A stretch of DNA of 64,000 nucleotides from Fibrobacterales bacterium Fibro_02 (GCA_001603905.1 LVAE01000062.1:1-64000), one strand, 5' to 3'; numbered from the stretch's first letter, positions 17,140 through 26,234 are shown. The notes: generated from the letters alone by a model not told the origin. Translations and numbers: made by a program.

Positions 17140-17898
17140 CTAGAACTTATTCTTCTTGCGGGCAAATTTCACGCCAAACCACAACGTATTGGCAATATCG
17201 GACTTGCTGACATCCTGGGTATCGGACGATTCCCACTGCCCTTCGATATCCATCGACCAGGCAACACCCACGCCGACATTCCATGTCTTGCCGATGGGGA
17301 ACAGTTTTCCCATTTCAAACTTCAGGAACAACGGCCCCGAAAATTCGTGGTCCACCAAAGAAGCGTAGTTATCATCGTAGTAATGCAGGCCGACGCCAGC
17401 CGAGACTTCGATATACGAATTATACAGCGGGGAGTCCGAACCGTTCAGAGGGAAGAACGTCCCCTTGATACCGAAACGGATATCCGTTACATCTGTATTT
17501 ACGCCTTTGCAAACGGAATCAATTTCATCGCCCTTATAGGAACTTTCACCCGACTGGCTTCCAATATTTAAAAATCCACGGGCACCCACGACATCCTTAA
17601 TCAAGACGCCCAAAGAAAATTCACCGAAAAAACCGCTGCCGTCAAATTCAGACGACTGGACAATCCTTCCTTCGCCATCCCCGTAATCACTATCCTCGTC
17701 ATAGCTCTGCCATGTCATATTGTAGCCGAGATCGGCACCCATGAACAGCGACACCTTGGATTCGCGTTCTACCGTGGGTGCCGGCGTATACGGGACCTGC
17801 TGGGTGGTGTATACAGGCGCTCCGCCATACTGCGCAAAAGCGTCAGAAGTAAAAGCGAGTACCAATGCGGCACTCGCGAGATATTTTGACATTGTCAT
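17140..17898 (-). CDS. Outer-membrane beta-barrel protein
   Basis: 252 residues with a cleavable signal peptide (YLASAALVLAFTSDAFA). The mature part starts with a short Pro/Thr linker and then shows alternating beta-strand pattern with aromatic turns (VSLFMGADLGYNMTW, VSAGVGLHYYD, WNVGVGVAWSMD) and ends in NTLWFGVKFARKKNKF, consistent with an 8-10 strand barrel. Its start overlaps the rsmA stop (ATGA), so it is translationally coupled to rsmA. Function unknown. Confidence 0.8.
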   Translation of the reverse strand: MTMSKYLASAALVLAFTSDAFAQYGGAPVYTTQQVPYTPAPTVERESKVSLFMGADLGYNMTWQSYDEDSDYGDGEGRIVQSSEFDGSGFFGEFSLGVLIKDVVGARGFLNIGSQSGESSYKGDEIDSVCKGVNTDVTDIRFGIKGTFFPLNGSDSPLYNSYIEVSAGVGLHYYDDNYASLVDHEFSGPLFLKFEMGKLFPIGKTWNVGVGVAWSMDIEGQWESSDTQDVSKSDIANTLWFGVKFARKKNKF

Positions 17899-18683
17899 TT
17901 TTCTTTGTCTCCTATTACCCTATAGAATTCCAAAAACTGCGCGGGGGAAAGTTCCTCGGCGCGAACCGTCGTCGGATAATCCAGCAGCTCGATGGCTTCC
18001 TGGATTTTTTTCTTGTCGTAGGCGCGGCCGAACGAATTGGCGAGTGTCTTGCGTTTCTGCGTAAACGCGGCGCGGACAAAGTCGAAGAAGCCTTCGGGGG
18101 CCTGCAGCGCATCCGCCTTGGGCGTAAGCAGCATGGTGGCGCTATCGACATTCGGGCGCGGCGTAAAATGTTCGGGGCCAATCTTCCTCAAAATCTGCGT
18201 GTCGGCGTAAGCGGATACAAGTACAGACAAACTACCGTAGTTGCTGCTGCAAGGGGCGGCGCAGATGCGTTCGGCAACTTCAAGCTGCACCATTCCCATA
18301 AAGCCCTTGGTCAGATGCAGTTTTGGCATGAGGCCAGCGATAATGGCGGTCGATACATTGTACGGAAGGTTTCCCGTCACCCACGGTTTTTCGTGCGCCT
18401 CGAGAAATGCCTGAAGGTCAAACTTGAGAAAGTCAATATTCTCGATGTGGAAATTCTCGCGGCCCTGGAATTTTTGTTCCAAAAATTCGACACACTGCTC
18501 GTCGATCTCGACAGCAGTGAGTTGCACGGCGCGGTCGAGCAAGTGTTCCGTCAATGCGCCGTGCCCAGGGCCAATCTCCAGCACGGCCTCGCCCGCCTGC
18601 GCAGGCAAATCACCCGCGATCATCTGCGCGGTAGGAACATCCAAGAAATTCTGACCAAACTTACGGCGACGTGCTCTATCCAT
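17895..18683 (-). CDS. rsmA: 16S rRNA dimethyladenosine methyltransferase (RsmA/KsgA)
   Basis: SAM-dependent enzyme that dimethylates two adjacent adenines near the 3' end of 16S rRNA. The 262-residue protein has GQNFL (10-14), motif I VLEIGPGHGALT (34-45), the acidic EID motif, and the catalytic NLPYN motif in VTGNLPYNVSTAI. Length is normal. TATCTT ends 7 bases before the ATG and no Shine-Dalgarno is present. Downstream the stop overlaps the barrel gene's start; upstream a LysR gene ends 32 bp away on the same strand. Confidence 0.95.
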   Translation of the reverse strand: MDRARRRKFGQNFLDVPTAQMIAGDLPAQAGEAVLEIGPGHGALTEHLLDRAVQLTAVEIDEQCVEFLEQKFQGRENFHIENIDFLKFDLQAFLEAHEKPWVTGNLPYNVSTAIIAGLMPKLHLTKGFMGMVQLEVAERICAAPCSSNYGSLSVLVSAYADTQILRKIGPEHFTPRPNVDSATMLLTPKADALQAPEGFFDFVRAAFTQKRKTLANSFGRAYDKKKIQEAIELLDYPTTVRAEELSPAQFLEFYRVIGDKEK

Positions 18684-18715
18684 ATCGTCAAAGATAGCAA
18701 ATACCGACGCTCCGC

Positions 18716-19618
18716 CTATCCGCGCCTGCGGCTAGAAGCACGCCTTAAGAGCCCCGTCAGGAATTGGTAAAACCGCTCCGCACGGGAATTGTCCTGCTTG
18801 TTCTTGCGGAGCGTTATCACGATATCGCGCTTGAATTCGGCATCCGTAATCTTCAACAGACGAATTCGGCGATTATTGATGCGCCCCCACGAAAACTCCG
18901 GCCAGAATCCCACGCCGATTCCGCTCGCAATGGCATCCTTCACGGCAAGCGCATTGTCGCTTTCGAAGGTGATGTGCGTCTTGAAACCGATGCGTTCGCA
19001 ATACTCGTTAAAAATGCTGCGCAACTGCTTGGAACCGTAAAGGCCGATAAAATTAGTCTCCTGCAATTCCTTGAGGCTGATACTGTCGCGCTTTCGGTAC
19101 TGGGCCGTATTCGGCACCGCCAGGTAGATATTCTCGGTGCAGACAAAATTTTCCTCTTCGGAATCTTCACCACCGTAGTGGCGGGCAGAAGCCTTGTAAT
19201 TGGCGTAGGTGCGCACGCAGATATCGTAGAGCGTCGTTTCTTCGTTCTGCACCAGGTTAAAGCGCAAATCAGGATCGTTCCGCTTGTAAAGAATCACCGC
19301 ATTCGTCACAAAAGAGGACGCCGCAAGCACATTCAGGTTGACCGTCGCGGACTGCTCATTTTCCATGGCACGGAGCTGCGCCGGCAACGACTCGATATCT
19401 TCGTAAAGGGGCTTGACTTTCTTATAAAAATATTCCCCGATTTCGGTCAGCTTGATGTTTCGTCCCTGCGTCTTGAAAAGCTTTACGCCAAGTTCCTCTT
19501 CAAGCTTGTGGAGGGCGTGCGTGAGCGCAGGCTGCACAATGCAAAGGGTTTTGGCACTCTGCGTCACGTGCTCGGTGCGGGCGACTTCCAGAAAATACTT
19601 GAGATGCGTCAATTCCAT
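18716..19618 (-). CDS. LysR-family transcriptional regulator
   Basis: The 300-residue protein begins MELTHLKYFLEVARTEHVT, the standard LysR helix-turn-helix entry, with SAKTLCIVQPALTHALHKLE as recognition helix and LGVKLFKTQGRNIKLTEIG as wing. The remaining 200 residues form the two-lobed ligand-binding domain (IASGIGVGFWPEFSW). Closest in outline to CysB/CynR-like LTTRs, but no ligand can be assigned. A perfect 10-bp inverted repeat (19639-19663) lies directly upstream and between it and the divergent FISUMP gene, so it likely controls itself and that gene. Confidence 0.92.
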   Translation of the reverse strand: MELTHLKYFLEVARTEHVTQSAKTLCIVQPALTHALHKLEEELGVKLFKTQGRNIKLTEIGEYFYKKVKPLYEDIESLPAQLRAMENEQSATVNLNVLAASSFVTNAVILYKRNDPDLRFNLVQNEETTLYDICVRTYANYKASARHYGGEDSEEENFVCTENIYLAVPNTAQYRKRDSISLKELQETNFIGLYGSKQLRSIFNEYCERIGFKTHITFESDNALAVKDAIASGIGVGFWPEFSWGRINNRRIRLLKITDAEFKRDIVITLRKNKQDNSRAERFYQFLTGLLRRASSRRRG

Positions 19619-19638
19619 ACGATTTTATTACCAAGAAG

Positions 19639-19663
19639 AATTCATCAATTTTATTGATGAATT
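19639..19663. promoter_or_regulatory. LysR-type operator in divergent intergenic region
   Basis: AATTCATCAA (19639-19648), TTTTA, TTGATGAATT (19654-19663): perfect 10-bp arms with an odd-length centre, as LysR-family binding sites have. It is 20 bp from the lysR start and 72 bp from the 19735 gene. Confidence 0.65.
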
Positions 19664-19734
19664 AAATATAAATAATCTATTAGACAATATGAATCGGCAG
19701 TTCTAAATTTGCTCGCGAAAACAAAGGAGTACTT

Positions 19735-20301
19735 ATGAAAAAGATTTTCAAGACCATCACGACCATCGCCGCCACCCTGTGCGCCGTAGCCACCTTTACC
19801 GCCTGCGAACAGGCCAACACCTGCAACTACGACGAAGCTTCCAACACGCTTTCGTGCCCCGACAAGGTCTACAAAACCGTCAAGATCGCCAACAAAATCT
19901 GGACCGCCGAAAACATGGCCGTCTACATTCCCGATTCCAGCTCCTGCTACGACAACAACCACGCAAACTGCGAGTCGACCGGCCGACTCTACACCTGGAA
20001 CGCCGCCAATAACAACCTCTGCCCCACCGGCTGGACGCTCCCGACCCTCGAAGACTACAAGGCCGCTTTCGCCGACAAGAACGCCGATGCCCTCAAGGAT
20101 GCCGCCGGATTCAATCTCCAGTTCGCCGGCTTCAAGTACTACGACGGCAAATTCGCCGACAAGGATGCCAGCGCAAGTTTCTGGACCAGCGACAAGTATG
20201 ACGATTCCAGGGCTTATCTTGCACGCGTCACCGACACCCTCACGACTTTCGAACATTACAACAAGAATATCTTCGCCTCTGTCCGCTGCATTAAGAAATA
20301 A
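19735..20301 (+). CDS. Small FISUMP-domain lipoprotein
   Basis: 188 residues: signal peptide with lipobox (ATFTAC), then a single compact FISUMP domain with VYKTVKIANKIWTAENM, SCYDNNHANCESTGRLYTWN, LCPTGWTLPTLEDYK, FWTSDKYDDSRAYLARV and the terminal SVRCIKK. It shows the minimal form of the domain found in the 1,170-residue paralogues. AAAGGAG lies 6 bases before the ATG. It is divergent from a LysR gene with a shared operator, so it is probably regulated by that protein. Exported, surface or periplasmic; function unknown. Confidence 0.9.
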   Translation: MKKIFKTITTIAATLCAVATFTACEQANTCNYDEASNTLSCPDKVYKTVKIANKIWTAENMAVYIPDSSSCYDNNHANCESTGRLYTWNAANNNLCPTGWTLPTLEDYKAAFADKNADALKDAAGFNLQFAGFKYYDGKFADKDASASFWTSDKYDDSRAYLARVTDTLTTFEHYNKNIFASVRCIKK

Positions 20302-20374
20302 TTCAGAATTCATGAATCAGAATTAGATGAAATAAAGTAATATTATTTCAAAAAACATTCGGAAAGAGGAAATA

Positions 20375-22057
20375 ATGACCTGGCTCATCGACTTATTCAC
20401 AAAGCCCTCCGTCGCCCAGCAAGTTATCGCCATCGCCCTCACGGCATCCATCGGCCTCATGGTCGGCAAGATCAAGGTCAAGGGAATCAGCCTCGGGGGC
20501 GCAGGGGCTCTCTTCGTGGGCATCCTGCTCGGACACCTCGGCCTCCGCGTTGAAGGCAACGTTCTCCACTTTATCCAGGAATTCGGCCTCATCCTCTTCG
20601 TTTACACGATCGGCATGCAGGTAGGCCCCGGCTTTATGGATTCCATACGCCGCCACGGCCTGGTGCTGAACGTCCTTTCGACAGGCATCGTTCTCCTCGG
20701 CGTCATCACGACGCTCTGTCTGTATTTCTTTACTGATATGCATAACAACGTACCCGTGCTCATCGGAATGCTCTGTGGCGCTGTCACGAATACGCCCTCC
20801 CTTGGAGCCGCTAATTCAGCCTTTGCCGCGGCCGGGGTGGACACATCCCTTACGGGTATCGGGTACGCTGTTGCATATCCGTTCGGCGTCATCGGCATCA
20901 TTCTGGTAATGATTCTGATGCGAGTCATCTTTAGGCAGAATCCGGCCAAGGCTGCCGAAAACTACGCCAAGGACATCGCGGCGAACGCCAAGGAAATCGA
21001 ATCCTGCAGCCTTACGGTTGACAATCCCAACCTGTTCGGAGTGACGCTCAAGGACATTCCCGACCTGATTTCAAGCGGAGTCGTGGTCACGCGCCTCCTG
21101 CGCAACGGGAACATCACTACCCCGAACGGAAATACCATCATCGTGGAAGGCGACAAGCTGCACATCGTGGGCATGCCCGAAGCGGTCGCCGCCATGGAAA
21201 AGATTATCGGACACCGCCTCGAAAAGCCCATCACGCAAGAAACGAGCAATGCCGACAAGCCGATAGTCGTCAAGACGATCCTCGTCACCAACAAGAAAAT
21301 TCTCGGCCGCACCATTGAATCGCTTGCACTCGCGGAACGCTACGGAGTCAACATCAGCCGCGTGGTCCGCAGCGGATTCAAGTTCACGGGACGCCTCGAT
21401 CTACGCATCAAATTCGCAGACAAATTAAGAGTCGTCGGTACCGCAGAAGGCATCGAAGCCGCCGAAAAGGAACTAGGCAACTCGCTCACCGCGCTCGACC
21501 ACCCCGAAATACTGCCCGCATTCCTGGGCATCTTCCTCGGAGTCATCGTCGGAAGCATCCCGCTCGCCCTCCCCGGAATGCCGACACCGCTGAAGCTCGG
21601 TCTCGCCGGCGGCCCGCTGATCGTGGCCATCCTCCTCAGCCGCAAACGCAAGATCGGCCCGCTGAACTTCTTCATGGCGAACAGCGCAAACCTCATGCTC
21701 CGCGAATTCGGCCTCACGCTCTTCCTCAGCTGCGTCGGCCTGAATGCAGGCATCAAGTTCTTCGACGTGCTCCTGAACGGCGACGGACTCTACTACATGG
21801 GACTCGCCGCCATCATCACCTTCGTTCCGCTCGCCATCATGGCAACCGTCGGGCACCTGGTCTTCAAGGTCAACTTCCTCTCGCTCTGCGGTGTACTCGC
21901 AGGCGCCACCACCGACCCGCCCGCCCTCGCCTTCGCGAACAGCCAGGCTGACAGCGAAGCAGTGAACATCGGCTACGCCTCGGTCTACCCGCTCACCATG
22001 CTACTACGAATCCTGAGTGGACAAGTGCTCGCCATACTCCTGCTACAGGCGATGTAG
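20375..22057 (+). CDS. YidE/AspT-family putative transporter
   Basis: 560 residues, membrane protein of the aspartate:alanine exchanger family. Two homologous five- to six-helix halves (about 15-190 and 380-560) each contain the family signature: FGLILFVYTIGMQVGPGF with GAVTNTPSLGAANSAF, and FGLTLFLSCVGLNAGIKFF with GATTDPPALAFANS. Two cytosolic TrkA-C-like regulatory domains sit between (about 205-370). Characterised members exchange amino acids or dicarboxylates; the substrate here is not evident. AAAGAGGAAATA precedes the start and a strong terminator follows. Confidence 0.9.
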   Translation: MTWLIDLFTKPSVAQQVIAIALTASIGLMVGKIKVKGISLGGAGALFVGILLGHLGLRVEGNVLHFIQEFGLILFVYTIGMQVGPGFMDSIRRHGLVLNVLSTGIVLLGVITTLCLYFFTDMHNNVPVLIGMLCGAVTNTPSLGAANSAFAAAGVDTSLTGIGYAVAYPFGVIGIILVMILMRVIFRQNPAKAAENYAKDIAANAKEIESCSLTVDNPNLFGVTLKDIPDLISSGVVVTRLLRNGNITTPNGNTIIVEGDKLHIVGMPEAVAAMEKIIGHRLEKPITQETSNADKPIVVKTILVTNKKILGRTIESLALAERYGVNISRVVRSGFKFTGRLDLRIKFADKLRVVGTAEGIEAAEKELGNSLTALDHPEILPAFLGIFLGVIVGSIPLALPGMPTPLKLGLAGGPLIVAILLSRKRKIGPLNFFMANSANLMLREFGLTLFLSCVGLNAGIKFFDVLLNGDGLYYMGLAAIITFVPLAIMATVGHLVFKVNFLSLCGVLAGATTDPPALAFANSQADSEAVNIGYASVYPLTMLLRILSGQVLAILLLQAM

Positions 22058-22114
22058 GCGAAACGAATAGCTGAACAGCCTTTAAACTTTTAAAGTACTC
22101 CATCTAGAAACAGC

Positions 22115-22145
22115 AAAGGCTCCCCGCAAGGGGAGCCTTTTTAAG
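22115..22145 (+). terminator. Terminator of the YidE-like gene
   Basis: AAAGGCTCCCC (22115-22125), loop GCAA, GGGGAGCCTTT (22130-22140), then further T residues. Textbook rho-independent terminator. Confidence 0.85.
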
Positions 22146-22158
22146 ATTCACCTACAAA

Positions 22159-23328
22159 TTAAAAGAACTGAGGGGGCCAACGCGGGTTCTTGGAACTCAT
22201 GTCGATCTTGTAGAAGTCCTTCTCGAAGCGACCGTCATCCAAGCCGTACATCTGCATCACGTGGCGTGCGATCCACTTGCCGAGCTTCATCACGGTGAGC
22301 TTCTTGCGGAGGCGGCCCTGGCAGTCGCGGTTCATGATATCCGGGAGCGTAGACGTCGTGAGGATTTCGTCGATGGCCGGGCTGTTGAGCTTTTCACGGG
22401 CTTCGGGGCTCGTGTGGAAGTGCGTCACGCCGAAGCAAACGCGGTTGGGGTTACCCTTCTTGATGTGTTCGCAGCACTGCACGATCGTCGTACCGGTACG
22501 GACCATGTCGTCGAACACGATTACGTCCTTGCCCTGAATTTCTTCGATACTGATGTCGGAGAGTTCCGGGTTGAAGGTCATGCTGATTTCGCGTTCACCG
22601 GTACGAACCTTGTCCATCACCACGCGCTTGCATTCGGGCAGGTCGAGCGCTTCGTAAACGGCGTTCATGAACGGGCGTGCGCCCTTGTCCGGGGAAACGA
22701 TCACGAGGTTGTTGCCGTCCTTGCCGGTCTGAACAAAGTTGCTGTTCTTGATGTAGTGGGCGTAGACGTCGGTCGGGATCAGGTTGTGGAAGTTGTTTTC
22801 GCCGAAGATTTCAGCAAAGAGCTTCTGCACCTTGACGCTGTGGTTGTGCACCGTGACCACGGCATCGACGCCGGAGGTCTTCAAAAGCTGGGCGTAAAGG
22901 AGGCTCGTGAAGGCCTGGCCATCGAACTTCTTGAGGTCGACATCCGGACGGTCCTTTTCGAGTTCGCCGATGCGGTGGGGGCCTCTGTCCTGAGCGCTGT
23001 AGAACAGGTCGGGTTCAACAAGCACCACCTGCTCGGCACCGTTGTCCTTGGCGGCACGGGCCAAAATGCAGTTACGCATGGCGTAGTCGTTACGGCTGCG
23101 TTCATGGTTCGAAACCGAGCAAATCAGCACGATCTTGCCTTCCAGGCGGCGGCCGATATGTTCCATATCGTCCACGTCCAGCATGTAGCGGGGGCAGAAT
23201 TCGGAGTTTGCGAAGGTCTTCAAGGAGACCACGTCGGAAATATCTTCACGGAGTCCGATGTACTGGGCCATGTCGATGGCAAACGGATCATCGGTGAAGT
23301 TGCCGGTCACGATAAAACGATCTGACAT
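22159..23328 (-). CDS. prs: Ribose-phosphate pyrophosphokinase
   Basis: Makes PRPP from ribose 5-phosphate and ATP for nucleotide, His and Trp synthesis. The 389-residue product has the PRPP-binding loop DVIVFDDMVRTGTTIV, the pyrophosphate/ATP region SNHERSRNDYAMRN, and VSPDKGARPFMNAVYEAL. It is longer than the usual 310-320 residues, with extra sequence at the C-terminus (KLGKWIARHVMQMYGLDDGRF), so it belongs to a divergent branch. The ATG at 23328 is chosen because MSDRFIVTGNF starts the conserved domain; the open frame extends 24 codons further without a plausible start signal. Confidence 0.88.
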   Translation of the reverse strand: MSDRFIVTGNFTDDPFAIDMAQYIGLREDISDVVSLKTFANSEFCPRYMLDVDDMEHIGRRLEGKIVLICSVSNHERSRNDYAMRNCILARAAKDNGAEQVVLVEPDLFYSAQDRGPHRIGELEKDRPDVDLKKFDGQAFTSLLYAQLLKTSGVDAVVTVHNHSVKVQKLFAEIFGENNFHNLIPTDVYAHYIKNSNFVQTGKDGNNLVIVSPDKGARPFMNAVYEALDLPECKRVVMDKVRTGEREISMTFNPELSDISIEEIQGKDVIVFDDMVRTGTTIVQCCEHIKKGNPNRVCFGVTHFHTSPEAREKLNSPAIDEILTTSTLPDIMNRDCQGRLRKKLTVMKLGKWIARHVMQMYGLDDGRFEKDFYKIDMSSKNPRWPPQFF

Positions 23329-23426
23329 TTTGTTGCCTTGATTTAAGGGTTGAACCATTGGGTAGGTACAAATATAGAATAATTCAATACCCGAATTCAA
23401 GGCTGTCTTACAATAGGCGACATTTC

Positions 23427-23459
23427 AAAAAAAGACTTTCGCCATTTCTGACGAAAGCC
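23427..23459 (-). terminator. lysA terminator
   Basis: On the reverse strand GGCTTTCG, a 10-nt loop, CGAAAGTC, then seven T. Lies about 30 bp after the lysA stop. Confidence 0.75.
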
Positions 23460-23487
23460 TTAAAATCATAACGAAGTCATGCGAAGC

Positions 23488-24750
23488 TTATAGTTCGATA
23501 ATCCTGTCGTTCTGGAGAAGCTGCTCGAAAGTCTGCCTTTCGCGGATGACCTTGAGTTCGCCGTTCGTGTACATGGTCTCGGCGGCGTAGCGGCGGCTGT
23601 TGTAGTTGCTGCTCATGGCGGCACCGTAGGCACCGGCGTCATGGAGAATCAGCAAGTCACCGACCTTGGCCTTCGGGAGCTTGCGGGTCACCACAAAGCC
23701 ACCTTCTTCCTGCGTGAACACGTCACCGGATTCGCAGAGCGGACCTGCGACAACGGCGTCCACCGTTTCGTTCAGTTCGCGACCGTCGCGGGCGATGATG
23801 GAAATGGCATGATAGCTACCGTAAAAACTCGGACGAACGAGATCGGTAAAGCCGGCGTCCACCAGGTAGAACAAGTTGTCGCCCTGCTTCTTGACGGCGC
23901 GGATTTCAGCCATCAGGTAACCGCTTTCGGCCACCAGGTAGCGACCGGGTTCCACTTCAAGGTGTACCTCGTGGCCGATGCTCTGCTGGATGCGCTTGCG
24001 GGCATCGTCCCACAGCTTGTAGTAGGCGTTCACGTCGATGCGGTTGCCCTTGTCTTCTTCGTGGTACGGAATCGGGAGGCCGCCCCCTGCACTGATGGTG
24101 CGCAAATGAGAACCCAGGCGGCGGCTAGCGTCGACCATGGCATCGCACACCTGAGCGAGGTGTTCAAAGTCCGTGCCGGAACCGATATGCATATGCAGTC
24201 CCGTAATCCACATGCCGTTGGCCTGCGCGAGCTTGATACAATCCTTGATCTGTTCGTGCCAGATGCCGTGCTTGGAAAGATCGCCACCGGTGTTGGTCTT
24301 GCGGGAATGACCGTGGCCAAAACCCGGGTTCACGCGGATAGTGAGTTCGGACTTCACACCGAAATCGGCAAGCTGCTGGATCATGTCCGGCGAACCCACG
24401 TTCACGGCGATGTTGTGTTCCTTCACGAGTTCAAGAGCATCCTTGTCGAAGATATCTGCGGTGTAGACAATTTCAGGAGCCTTGCCCTTCTGCTGGCCGC
24501 CCTTGAATCCGGCCTTGAGGGCGCGCACGATTTCGCCTGCAGAAACGGCGTCGACGACGCAGCCGAGCTTGCGGATGAGCGAAACCACGGAAAGGTTCGG
24601 GCATGCCTTCTGGGCAAAGCGAACGGTGTCGAAAACCTGGACATCCTTCACGCACTTTTCAATCGTGGCGCGGTCATAAATCCAGAGCGGAGTGCCGTAC
24701 TGTTCGGCAGCCTTCACAAAAACTTCTTGAGGGATGGAATAATTTGTCAT
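23488..24750 (-). CDS. lysA: Diaminopimelate decarboxylase
   Basis: PLP enzyme that converts meso-diaminopimelate to L-lysine, the last step of lysine synthesis. The 420-residue protein has the PLP lysine in RFAQKACP (Lys48), GGDLSKHGI, the GLHMHIGSGT histidine motif, GGGLPIPY, EPGRYLV, the substrate-loop Cys in AGPLCESGDVF, and a C-terminal DAGAYGAAMSSNYNSR. The ATG at 24750 gives the family's usual N-terminus; an open extension to 24939 lacks similarity. Single-gene unit with its own terminator. Confidence 0.95.
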   Translation of the reverse strand: MTNYSIPQEVFVKAAEQYGTPLWIYDRATIEKCVKDVQVFDTVRFAQKACPNLSVVSLIRKLGCVVDAVSAGEIVRALKAGFKGGQQKGKAPEIVYTADIFDKDALELVKEHNIAVNVGSPDMIQQLADFGVKSELTIRVNPGFGHGHSRKTNTGGDLSKHGIWHEQIKDCIKLAQANGMWITGLHMHIGSGTDFEHLAQVCDAMVDASRRLGSHLRTISAGGGLPIPYHEEDKGNRIDVNAYYKLWDDARKRIQQSIGHEVHLEVEPGRYLVAESGYLMAEIRAVKKQGDNLFYLVDAGFTDLVRPSFYGSYHAISIIARDGRELNETVDAVVAGPLCESGDVFTQEEGGFVVTRKLPKAKVGDLLILHDAGAYGAAMSSNYNSRRYAAETMYTNGELKVIRERQTFEQLLQNDRIIEL

Positions 24751-24869
24751 ACGGAGAAAATTTAGAAAATGGCTATGAGGTATGAGGTCGCACTGACGTG
24801 CTTTGGGGTCACTTCGCTTTGGGGAAAGAGAAATGGATGGCGTGGGATTTGTGCTGACTTTACACAAAA

Positions 24870-24897
24870 TGAAAAAGGCTTCGGCAAACCGAAACCT
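24870..24897 (-). terminator. Terminator of the CBM48 gene
   Basis: On the reverse strand AGGTTTCGG (24897-24889), loop TTTG, CCGAAGCCT (24884-24876), followed by T residues. 48 bp after the stop at 24945. Confidence 0.75.
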
Positions 24898-24944
24898 CTC
24901 TCGTCTTTCGTCTGTAGGGCCGAAGGCCCGTCCTTTCATCTAGA

Positions 24945-25421
24945 TTAGACGTGCTTGACCTTGTTGTCGCCTTCGTCCCAGTACTGGCCATCGCAAACGA
25001 ACTTGTATTCGTAATCGCCAGCATCAAGGGTGATCTTGCCAGTCCAAAGACCGGTCTTCTTGTCCTTCTTGAGCATGTCCTTGTCAACAGCCCAGTTGTT
25101 GAAGGAACCGGCAACGGACACGGTCGTTGCGAGCGGGCAGTTGGCTTCGAACACAACCGTCACCTTCTTGGGAGCCTTAGCGGCAGCCTTCGGAGCGGCG
25201 GGCTTGGCGGCAGCCTTAGGAGCGGCCTTCTTAGCAGCCGGCTTGGCTGCAGCAACTTTCTTTTCGACGACAGGCTTTGCAGCAACGGCCTTCTTGGCCG
25301 GGGCCTTCTTTTCGGCAGCCGGCTTAGCGGCAGCCGGCTTAGCGGCAGCCTTAGGAGCGGCCTTCGGGGCAGCCTTCTTGGTAGCGGGCTTAGCTACAAC
25401 AGTCTTTGTTCCTTTGGACAT
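24945..25421 (-). CDS. Histone-H1-like Ala/Lys/Pro tail fused to a glycogen-binding CBM48 domain
   Basis: 158 residues in two parts. Residues 1-80 are almost only Ala, Lys, Pro and Val in repeats such as KPAAAKPAAEKKAPAKKA, resembling the C-terminal tail of histone H1 or bacterial H1-like proteins. Residues 85-158 are a CBM48/AMPK-beta-type glycogen-binding domain: VTVVFEANCPLATTVSVAGS, FNNWAV, GLWTGKITLDAGDYEYKFV, DGQYW. The ATG at 25421 is chosen because AAGGAG is 6 bases away; the ATG at 25427 directly abuts it. Known CBM48 domains bind glycogen or starch, and Fibrobacter stores glycogen, so a granule-associated protein is likely; the basic tail could bind nucleic acid or polyanions. Confidence 0.85.
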   Translation of the reverse strand: MSKGTKTVVAKPATKKAAPKAAPKAAAKPAAAKPAAEKKAPAKKAVAAKPVVEKKVAAAKPAAKKAAPKAAAKPAAPKAAAKAPKKVTVVFEANCPLATTVSVAGSFNNWAVDKDMLKKDKKTGLWTGKITLDAGDYEYKFVCDGQYWDEGDNKVKHV

Positions 25422-25545
25422 ATTCATCTCCTTGCTTTGTTTTTGCGCGCAAAGATAGTAAAAAAAACAGAATTTGTCTAATAAAAATTTACTATCCCGA
25501 CTAATCAGCAATTTTGTGTGATGAACGTTTTTCTATATTTGGGTT

Positions 25546-26217
25546 ATGCTTAAGCAAATTATCGCCCCTAGCGTATTGAACGCAAACTTCCTCGAACTCG
25601 GTAACGGTCTCAAGGCCATCGAAAACGGTGGTGCAGGCCTCGTCCACCTCGACATCATGGACGGACACTTTGTTCCAAACATCAGCTTTGGCCCGGGCAT
25701 TTCCGCCTGCGTGGGCAAGGGCACCAACCTCCCGCTCGATTGCCACCTGATGATCGAAAACCCCGAGAACTACGTGGGCGAATTTGCAAAAGCCGGCGCA
25801 AGCATCATCAGCGTGCACGCTGAAACTACGAACCACCTCGACCGTCTGCTGCACCAGATTGCAGAACTCGGCGTCAAGCCCGCCGTGGCCATCAACCCGG
25901 CAACTCCGCTCGAAAGCATCAAGTACGTGCTTGACATCGTGGACATGGTACTCATTATGTCGGTGAACCCGGGATTCGGCGGCCAGAGTCTCATCCCCTA
26001 TTGCCTCGACAAGATTCGCGAACTGCGCGCCATGAAGCCGGAACTCAACATCCAGATCGACGGCGGCGTGAAACTCGACAACATCCTCGCCTGCAAAGAA
26101 GCCGGTGCAAATATCTTTGTGGTCGGTTCCGCCATCTTCGGCAAGAGCGATCCCGAAGCCGTTTGCCACGAATTCGCAGTCAAGGTAGGAGCCTACCAAA
26201 TAGACGAGCGCCGTTAA
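25546..26217 (+). CDS. rpe: Ribulose-phosphate 3-epimerase
   Basis: Interconverts ribulose 5-phosphate and xylulose 5-phosphate in the pentose phosphate pathway. The 223-residue TIM barrel has IAPSVLNANF, the metal-binding VHLDIMDGHFVPNISFG and DCHLMIENP, SVNPGFGGQSLIP, and the phosphate-binding IQIDGGV and GSAIFG. TATATT ends 6 bases before the ATG and there is no Shine-Dalgarno, so the mRNA is probably leaderless. It converges with the DUF4832 gene, 17 bp away. Confidence 0.96.
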   Translation: MLKQIIAPSVLNANFLELGNGLKAIENGGAGLVHLDIMDGHFVPNISFGPGISACVGKGTNLPLDCHLMIENPENYVGEFAKAGASIISVHAETTNHLDRLLHQIAELGVKPAVAINPATPLESIKYVLDIVDMVLIMSVNPGFGGQSLIPYCLDKIRELRAMKPELNIQIDGGVKLDNILACKEAGANIFVVGSAIFGKSDPEAVCHEFAVKVGAYQIDERR

Positions 26218-26234
26218 GCGCCATCGAAAAAAAT

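Noticed and set aside
24751..24869. Lysine riboswitch upstream of lysA
   Set aside because: The leader is short and shows no recognisable lysine-riboswitch core or terminator/antiterminator pair.
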